Assembly: GCA_021804985.1 (NCBI GenBank)
Contig: JAJZGD010000010.1
Coordinates: 1-32,648, forward strand
Direction: 5' to 3'
Origin: Planctomycetota bacterium
Lineage (GTDB): Bacteria; Planctomycetota; Phycisphaerae; WQYP01
Length of the DNA: 32,648 nucleotides
Below are positions 26,483 to 32,648 of this stretch, in pieces. The first letter of the stretch is position 1, and every line of letters starts with the position of its first letter. The position numbers and the translations under genes were made by a program. A model generated the notes under the pieces. It worked only from the letters and a program-made list of their open reading frames with translations. It had not been told where the DNA came from and ran no database searches.

Positions 26483-27138
26483 TTAATGATCCCCGGAAAA
26501 AGATAAATATATGAAACTCGTTTCGGTCGGCCTCTTATGCGACACCTTTCAGGTACCCTCTAATTTGAGGGCACCATATTGCGAGCGAATACGCTGCCAG
26601 CCTGTATGCCGGCAACCGCCCCGGGCGAAGCGTTATCCCCGCCGACTGCCCACGCCACGACAAACGCGGCTTCAGTGGCAGTTGGCAATCGCGCCGCCAT
26701 TGGCTTTCTATATGACGGCCAGCGCACGTGGCTGGTTGCCCGGCCCCTTGGGCATGGCGCCGGCGTGCGAATAACTTTGGTGCCGGCCGGGCGCAGAATA
26801 AAATGGAAGACGGCCCCGGGATCCGGCCCCATAATGGCCACCGAGGCGGCCCCATTGGTCGCCTAGACGCGGCGCTGCAACCACGCACTTACGTCGTACG
26901 GATCATGCCGAACGGTCGGAAGCGGCGAATTACGGTTAATGGGCGGCGCACTGTTATAAACTTCGGATCGCAGAAGCGGCGATAAGCCCCCCACGAAACT
27001 CAATTATGGCTCGCGAATCTGGTCTCCGAATATGGTCCGCAAGCCGATCGGCCTGGCGGCCACTTGCCGATGCACAATGCCAGCCAGAATGGTATATTAC
27101 CACGGTGATTTTGACGATCCATCGATTGCGAGGTTGCA

Positions 27139-28308
27139 ATGAAACATCTTCCTGCCATTATGACCCCGGGTGAGTTTTCCCGACGGACCGGCCTCGACAA
27201 ATTCCGGCCGTTCCGGAAAAAAACCACTAAAACGCTGCTGCAGGCGATTCGTGACCGCCTGCAACGGTTACCGCCAAAAACGCAACCGGGGCTGCGCTGG
27301 CAGGAATTCAATCTGCTCGCTGTGGACTGCATGAAGTATCTGGGGATGAAGACCGGTGGCAAGCTGCTCACCGACAAGGCGATCTGTGTCGAGACGCTCG
27401 CCTACCAGTGCCTCGCACGAGAATACGGCGAAAGAATGCGGGCGAAAGAACTCTTTGAAAAAGTATCCAAGCCCCCCGCCACGGGTGTCGCGATGCGGCT
27501 GGAGTACACATGGGAGACCATATTAAAAGCGGATAAGCGCATTCATGGCGAGGAGGTTTACGAGAAGGCACACCTCCTCGCGCAGAGCACAAAAACCCCG
27601 CTGCAACTGCAAGGCAAAAATTCTACTGAAGTTAATGCGCCGGATCTTTACGCCATCAAAGCCCTTTACAGCAAGGCGGAGTGGAACCAGATTCAAGCGA
27701 TCGACGCGGATATGAGAAAACTTATCTACATCGATGAGGGGGAGGCTCTGGAATACAAGATGTTCTGCATCGACAATGAGTTTCGAAATGTTCATGGCAG
27801 GCTAATTGATACCCGAAGTGCCTTTATCCAAGGTGCTCCCGATGGATACACCATCTGGGTCATGACAACTGATTGTGAAAATTACTGCAAGCCCGATTTC
27901 AAACACAATGTGCATGTGGGCGCCTACCAGCATTCCAGCTTAGCGGGAGGAAAAGAAGTGCTTTGTGCCGGCACGGCGCTGATTTTGGACGGCGAACTCA
28001 TCGACCTTAGCAATCAGAGCGGTCATTACCGCCCTTCCGTGGATGATCTTTACGAGGCGGCGCGGGTGATTCAAGACCTCGGCTATAAATATCCAGATTA
28101 CGCAGCCGCCGTGTATGGCGATTTTACCAATCCCGACATGCCCAGATGGTTCCGGGTGCCCATGGCACTGTTTTTGAAGTACAAGGGGCACGTGCCATAC
28201 TTGCTCCAAGGGCGCTTTGAGGGGGGCCCGAAGCCGTTCAGCCACCGATGGGCCTACGACAATCCGCAGGCTGCGGCATCCGCCGGGGGTCGCACGAAAG
28301 CCTATTAA
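27139..28308 (+). CDS. Hypothetical protein with C-terminal 'SSLAGG..V..AG.......G.L..LSN.SGHYRP' motif; candidate T6SS cargo
   Basis: 389-aa ORF. 'GAYQHSSLAGGKEVLCAGTALILDGELIDLSNQSGHYRPSVDDLYEAARVIQDLGYKYPDYAAAVYGDF' is a coherent motif block. Plus strand, between tssA and tssB, with 'gcgaggttgca' before the ATG. No signal peptide apparent. Confidence 0.65.
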   Translation: MKHLPAIMTPGEFSRRTGLDKFRPFRKKTTKTLLQAIRDRLQRLPPKTQPGLRWQEFNLLAVDCMKYLGMKTGGKLLTDKAICVETLAYQCLAREYGERMRAKELFEKVSKPPATGVAMRLEYTWETILKADKRIHGEEVYEKAHLLAQSTKTPLQLQGKNSTEVNAPDLYAIKALYSKAEWNQIQAIDADMRKLIYIDEGEALEYKMFCIDNEFRNVHGRLIDTRSAFIQGAPDGYTIWVMTTDCENYCKPDFKHNVHVGAYQHSSLAGGKEVLCAGTALILDGELIDLSNQSGHYRPSVDDLYEAARVIQDLGYKYPDYAAAVYGDFTNPDMPRWFRVPMALFLKYKGHVPYLLQGRFEGGPKPFSHRWAYDNPQAAASAGGRTKAY

Positions 28309-28478
28309 TAACCATCATGCCGAAGAATCGGTTACCGATCTGGTTAACCATCTGGCCTGCATGGGCTTGATGTCCCGCTTGAATATCCGGCAAAATATGC
28401 AGTCGGCCGCCGCGCCTGCTTCGTCGGCCAATTACCACTGCCTGCGGGAGGGCCCATCGGCCCCGCCACGAGTCTGTA

Positions 28479-29528
28479 TTACTTTTTGTCATCCGTGACG
28501 CCGCCGATGGCTTTAATGGCCTTGAGCGCATCGGGCGACAGGTCGGCAATAACGTCGAGAAAATTTTTGCTGATGAGTTTGCGCGCCCGTTTAAGGATCA
28601 TCGGCACCGGGCTGGATGGCTCCGCAGATTCTAAATATCTACATATGTCGTCAATCGCCCGCATGCAATCATCGCGGCTATTGATGCCCTGCTTCACCAC
28701 CGGCGCCGCAGCTGCACTGCCCGGAGCGGCCCCTTCGGCACCGACAGCGGCCGGCACACTTCCCGCGCCCACCATGTGCTTTTGCAACTGGGTAGCCCAC
28801 CCCTGCAAAATACGCCGCGTCCCGCGCAAATCCGCCCCTTTGCCTGCGCCCACGTGAGTGGTGAGAATTTTATCAATGCCATCCCATGCCTTGAGTGCTT
28901 CCGTCGCGGCCTGATGAAATAATTGCAGGCGATCCGGCGGGCTATCGCTGAAGGCCGCATCAATACCGGCCGCATCAAGTTTTTTCTCTCCCGCAGCCGC
29001 CGGAAGCTCGCCGGTGCTGACCATAATCTGCCGCAGATTTATTTTGCCCAATTGACGCGATTCAGCCAACGGCGCCTCACCGAGCCGCTGCGGAAACTTC
29101 AGCGGATCACTATAGGCATCCGCCGGGGGCGACATCGAAGCGATGGCATTGACGCGCAAGGTCGGGTCGTTGTTGTCGTCGGCATCAAGCGGCGGCATCA
29201 AGGACGGCCAGAATGTTTCCAGATGCCGATGAATCAGAACCAGCCCATCGCGTACACCTTCAACGCCACGCAGCCGACTTTCCGCCAGGGTCAGGTAGAC
29301 CATGATCCGCAAATCTTTGGTGCGCGCCAGCAGTTGCATACTGCGTTGATAGATGTCCTTCCAGTCCGGCTCTTCGGCGGGCACATTAATATTGCCCATT
29401 TCCTGCTCGGGCTTGCCGGGTATCAACCGCTCTAGTTCGGTAAAGTCCGGGTCATAAGAAAGATCATCTCCGCACGGTTTTTCCGCGGAGATCGGCTTCA
29501 ACAATTCATCGAGCTTGATTTCAAACAT
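28479..29528 (-). CDS. tssA: T6SS protein TssA (ImpA)
   Basis: ORF track 28479..29621; start set at 'MFEIKLDELLKPISAEKPCGDDLSYDPDFTELERL' with 'gagaggtg' upstream. Contains 'EEPDWKDIYQRSMQLLARTKDLRIMVYLTLAESRLRGVEGVRDGLVLIHRHLETFWPSLMPPLDADDNNDPTLRVNAI', the ImpA-N signature. Confidence 0.95.
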   Translation of the reverse strand: MFEIKLDELLKPISAEKPCGDDLSYDPDFTELERLIPGKPEQEMGNINVPAEEPDWKDIYQRSMQLLARTKDLRIMVYLTLAESRLRGVEGVRDGLVLIHRHLETFWPSLMPPLDADDNNDPTLRVNAIASMSPPADAYSDPLKFPQRLGEAPLAESRQLGKINLRQIMVSTGELPAAAGEKKLDAAGIDAAFSDSPPDRLQLFHQAATEALKAWDGIDKILTTHVGAGKGADLRGTRRILQGWATQLQKHMVGAGSVPAAVGAEGAAPGSAAAAPVVKQGINSRDDCMRAIDDICRYLESAEPSSPVPMILKRARKLISKNFLDVIADLSPDALKAIKAIGGVTDDKK

Positions 29529-29698
29529 GTTGGCACCTCTCGTATGCCGGAAATGTATCCGATCCGGCGTGGTTGTCGAGCGTTTGAAATCCCGCAGGCC
29601 GGCACCGAGCCCGCTTATCACGGCTTACGGTGCAGGCAAAATGCGGATTGCCAGCCGCAGGCAGCGGGCCAGCGGGATGAAATTTTCGCATGCGGCCA

Positions 29699-30841
29699 TC
29701 ACATCTTTGACGCTGCGATGATATGAGAACGCTGGCGGGGAGATTCCTGCGGCCACTGTGGATTGCCGTTCGCCGCCATCGGACCAAGCGCTGGCTGAAG
29801 TGGCTTGAGCAGTTCATGAACAATTTCCTGGGCATTGTCGGCGATCCAGCCGACCCGCGCGTCCATCATGTAGATCAGGGAACCGGCCGTTTTCGCGCCA
29901 TGAAAAATCCTGGATGCGAGCCCCACCGCAACCCGTGCCGCGATCGCCTCAATCATTAGCCAGGGGATCGTCTTGATTTCGGCGACACTGATCACGCTTA
30001 GCGTGTCGTAGCCAATTAAAAAATTCCGCGCTATGTTCATATCCAAACTTGGATCAAAAGCGGCCGACGCGTCCAAGGGCTTTTTGATGGAAAACTGCAG
30101 GATCGCACTGGCCACATCGGCCACGCGCGGTTGGACGCGTGGAGAATCATGATCCAGCACCGCCACCACTTTGCCACTATCAAAAAGTAAATTGCCGGGA
30201 TGCCAATCGCAGTGCGTGATGACCGGCGGCCATTGGGTATAGCCAAGCTGATTCACGCGGGTGGCCGACCCGTGATATGCCGTGCCGAGCCGGGCCATCG
30301 CGCCCTGCAGGCGCTGGGTGAGTGGTGCGTTGCCGGCGCCTAAGTCGGCGGCGACAAGCTTGCGAAACAGTTTTTGTATTTGGGCGGAATGGTGTACCCC
30401 CCCGGTTGGAGGCGTTGCCGAAAGCGTTGCGGATGCCAAAATCTGGTGATAGCGTGCGAGCGTGGCGCCGGCTTGAATAATCTGTCCGCTGGTGCTGTGG
30501 CATCGCTTGCCGCGCACGAAATCGAATAATTCGTATGCATGCCCACCAAGCCGCAGAAATGTTTTTCCGTCCACTTTATTGGCAACAAGTTTGGCGACAG
30601 GAAATTCTTCGCGCTGCAGCGCCGCCTGAATTTCATGCGAAATGGATATCCGCTGTGTATCATCTTTTCCGGACGCTCGCCGCTTGAGAAGATACGCCCC
30701 CTTCTCGCTGACGATGGTGACTTTAGGCGACCGCCTGCACCCGCGGTCGTACACCGCAACTGCCGAGAGCCGCCCGAGATCAAACCGGCTCAGCACAAGA
30801 GCCAATTCATCGGTTTGAAAATGGAGGTGGTTATTTTTCAA
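29699..30841 (-). CDS. Aminoglycoside-phosphotransferase-fold (APH/homoserine kinase-like) family protein
   Basis: 380 aa with 'VITHCDWHPGNLLFDSGKVVAVLDHDSPRVQPRVADVASAI', the APH catalytic and metal-binding motifs. Confidence 0.85.
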   Translation of the reverse strand: MKNNHLHFQTDELALVLSRFDLGRLSAVAVYDRGCRRSPKVTIVSEKGAYLLKRRASGKDDTQRISISHEIQAALQREEFPVAKLVANKVDGKTFLRLGGHAYELFDFVRGKRCHSTSGQIIQAGATLARYHQILASATLSATPPTGGVHHSAQIQKLFRKLVAADLGAGNAPLTQRLQGAMARLGTAYHGSATRVNQLGYTQWPPVITHCDWHPGNLLFDSGKVVAVLDHDSPRVQPRVADVASAILQFSIKKPLDASAAFDPSLDMNIARNFLIGYDTLSVISVAEIKTIPWLMIEAIAARVAVGLASRIFHGAKTAGSLIYMMDARVGWIADNAQEIVHELLKPLQPALGPMAANGNPQWPQESPRQRSHIIAASKM

Positions 30842-31201
30842 TGCCGCTTACCCCAGAAGGTCGTCCCGCTATCGCATTAAATCGGGTATTTCCTGTTCCG
30901 TGCCGCAAGAGACCCGGCGCATGGTTGCGATTTTGTCCGTTATGGGACAAAACAGCGCGGTGCGATCCCTTGCATGCGTGCAAAGCAGATCACACCGCAC
31001 GCCGCCCCGCCGAAGGCGCGCTACCCCGCCGAAGGGACACTCCCCTGCCGGCAGCACGAAGTAGCGACGCCGGCAGTGCCTCCACGCAGGCGCCGATGCA
31101 CGCCCCTGCCGTGCACAACGCTCGTATCCACGCAGGTCCCGCGAATGCAGCGCGGCGCAACGGCATTGGCATGAAACCGTATTGGTTCTAGAATCGCGTC
31201 G

Positions 31202-32425
31202 ATGACGCAAGCTCGTGAGCCTGAAATAATCCCCTGGCTTTCGCGGTCGGTTTTGCTGATATCTCTCTCGGCCTGTTTTGCCGACCTCGGGTATCAGGCC
31301 GTCCTCGCGATTTTTCCGCTATTTCTGGTTCACACGCTCAACGCACCCGTCTGGTTCTTCTCGGTGGTCATGGCGCTGAGTTTCGGGCCCGGTGCACTAT
31401 TTGGGCTATGGGGCGGCCGGCTCGGTGACCGCATCGGGCATAAAAAAGTTGCCCTTACCGGCAATTCGCTCATACCACTTCTCTCATTGTCGGGTTTGAT
31501 GGCAACACCGCCGCTCGCCGCCATACTTTTTTGTGGCGGCTGGTGGGCACGCAACTTTCGCTCGCCCCCGCGGCGAACCATGCTCACGGAAGTAACGACC
31601 CGTGAAAATCGCACGCGAGCCTTCGGCTTTCTGCATGCATTGGATATTGGAGGTGGCTTTCTCGCCGCCATAACCACCGTCGTACTACTGCTTATCGGCT
31701 GCCAATTTTCAACCATTTTTTTATTGACATTGCTTCCACTCACTTTATCCACGCTGACTCTTTCGCGTGTGCGCGCCGGCGCCCGCCCCACCACTCAACC
31801 GCCGGCCGCGGCCGCGACCGGCGCCACGCCGGCACCGGGCACAGCCGCCTTGGATCATCGCAAGTTGTACCGCCGCATTCTGCTGGCCACCGGCTTATAC
31901 GGCTTTAGCACGTTCAGCTTCGGTTTCCCGATACTTACCGTCTATCAGCGCTACCACAGCGATGCGGTCGCGATTGGCGCGTATGTGGTTTTTTTTGGCA
32001 TTTCCGCCCTGACGGGTCTGTTCATCGGACGCATCGTCACGCGGGAAATCGGGTTTTTGGCGTGGGGGGGCTATTTCACGGGTGGCGTTGCAAGCCTGAT
32101 GATGGCGGCGTTGACCACCGTCCAGTTTCCCGCATTCTGGTTTTTTCCGGTGGTGGCACTGATGGGATTTTCATTGGGCGTTATTGAAACTCTGGAGCCA
32201 GCCATCATTTCGCTGATACGCAGCGCCCGGACCACCGGAAGCGCCATGGGTGCTCTGACCGCCACGCGCAGTGTGGGGCTGTTCGCAGCCAATGCAATGA
32301 TGGGAATTCTGCATCACTTCGGCCATGGTTGGCTTTGGGCGTATGGTTACATCGGGGTGCTCGGGGTTGGTGCAGCGCTCATTCTCGCGGGCGCCAAATC
32401 TCAAGCGTTGATCGCGCCTGCGTAA
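31202..32425 (+). CDS. Major facilitator superfamily transporter
   Basis: 407 aa, many hydrophobic segments, 'GLWGGRLGDRIGHKKVALTGN' (MFS motif A-like loop). Confidence 0.85.
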   Translation: MTQAREPEIIPWLSRSVLLISLSACFADLGYQAVLAIFPLFLVHTLNAPVWFFSVVMALSFGPGALFGLWGGRLGDRIGHKKVALTGNSLIPLLSLSGLMATPPLAAILFCGGWWARNFRSPPRRTMLTEVTTRENRTRAFGFLHALDIGGGFLAAITTVVLLLIGCQFSTIFLLTLLPLTLSTLTLSRVRAGARPTTQPPAAAATGATPAPGTAALDHRKLYRRILLATGLYGFSTFSFGFPILTVYQRYHSDAVAIGAYVVFFGISALTGLFIGRIVTREIGFLAWGGYFTGGVASLMMAALTTVQFPAFWFFPVVALMGFSLGVIETLEPAIISLIRSARTTGSAMGALTATRSVGLFAANAMMGILHHFGHGWLWAYGYIGVLGVGAALILAGAKSQALIAPA

Positions 32426-32548
32426 TGCATCCAACTCGACGGGCGCGGCACGTCGCTATTCAACGACGTTTGGGCGCCTTTAGCTGGCCAGAATTGTATG
32501 CACGGAATATTTCCGGAAAAACTTTCCGATGGGACATGCCCATCGGCC

Positions 32549-32648
32549 AGGAGCCTGTCCGAGTAATCGCCGGGTTGCGACGGCGTGATTTTTGGCGCCC
32601 ATCAAGCAGCGGCGACGATGGCGTACCTGACAGGGAGGGTACACCGAG
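32549..32648 (+). mobile_element. MITE-like non-autonomous element, copy 3 (truncated by window end)
   Basis: Starts AGGAGCCTGTCCGAGTAATCGCCGGGTTGCGACGGCGTGATTTTTGGC, near-identical to the first 100 bp of copies 1 and 2, same orientation. Confidence 0.85.

Noticed and set aside
26535-26888. Overlapping ORFs on both strands between the GH127 gene and the 389-aa gene
   Set aside because: Both strands are open and neither product is recognisable; cannot decide coding strand without conservation data.
29699-30841. APH-fold protein as an aminoglycoside resistance gene
   Set aside because: Only the general APH/homoserine-kinase-like fold is supported; substrate cannot be inferred, so no resistance call is made.
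30869-31191. ORFs in the interval between the APH-like and MFS genes
   Set aside because: Composition-driven, overlapping on both strands, no motif; treated as intergenic.

Overview
High-GC bacterial window of about 32.6 kb; the gene content looks planctomycete-like, but that is an inference. Its core is a minus-strand type VI secretion (T6SS) locus read from right to left: tssB, tssC, hcp (tssD), tagJ/impE, tssE, tssF, tssG, tssH (clpV), vgrG (tssI), a Ser/Gly/Asp-rich small protein, a DUF4280/PAAR-like protein, a 659-aa protein with faint kinase-like motifs, a small lipoprotein that could act as TssJ, and a 1438-aa protein combining a pseudokinase-like region, one TM helix, a long middle region and an FGE/SUMF1-like C-terminus. 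tssA lies about 6 kb upstream. It is separated from tssB by a secreted GH127-like glycosidase with a C-terminal LamG-like domain and by a plus-strand 389-aa protein with an SSLAGG...SGHYRP motif, which could be a T6SS cargo. I see no tssK, tssL or tssM in the window. Flanking genes encode a UvrC-like protein with a degenerate GIY-YIG region, a FabZ-like dehydratase, an Hc1/histone H1-like protein, an APH-family phosphotransferase and an MFS transporter. A MITE-like element of 281-294 bp with 25-bp terminal inverted repeats occurs three times in the same orientation (1704-1984, 22718-23011, and 32549 to the window end). Copies 1 and 2 bracket the T6SS core.
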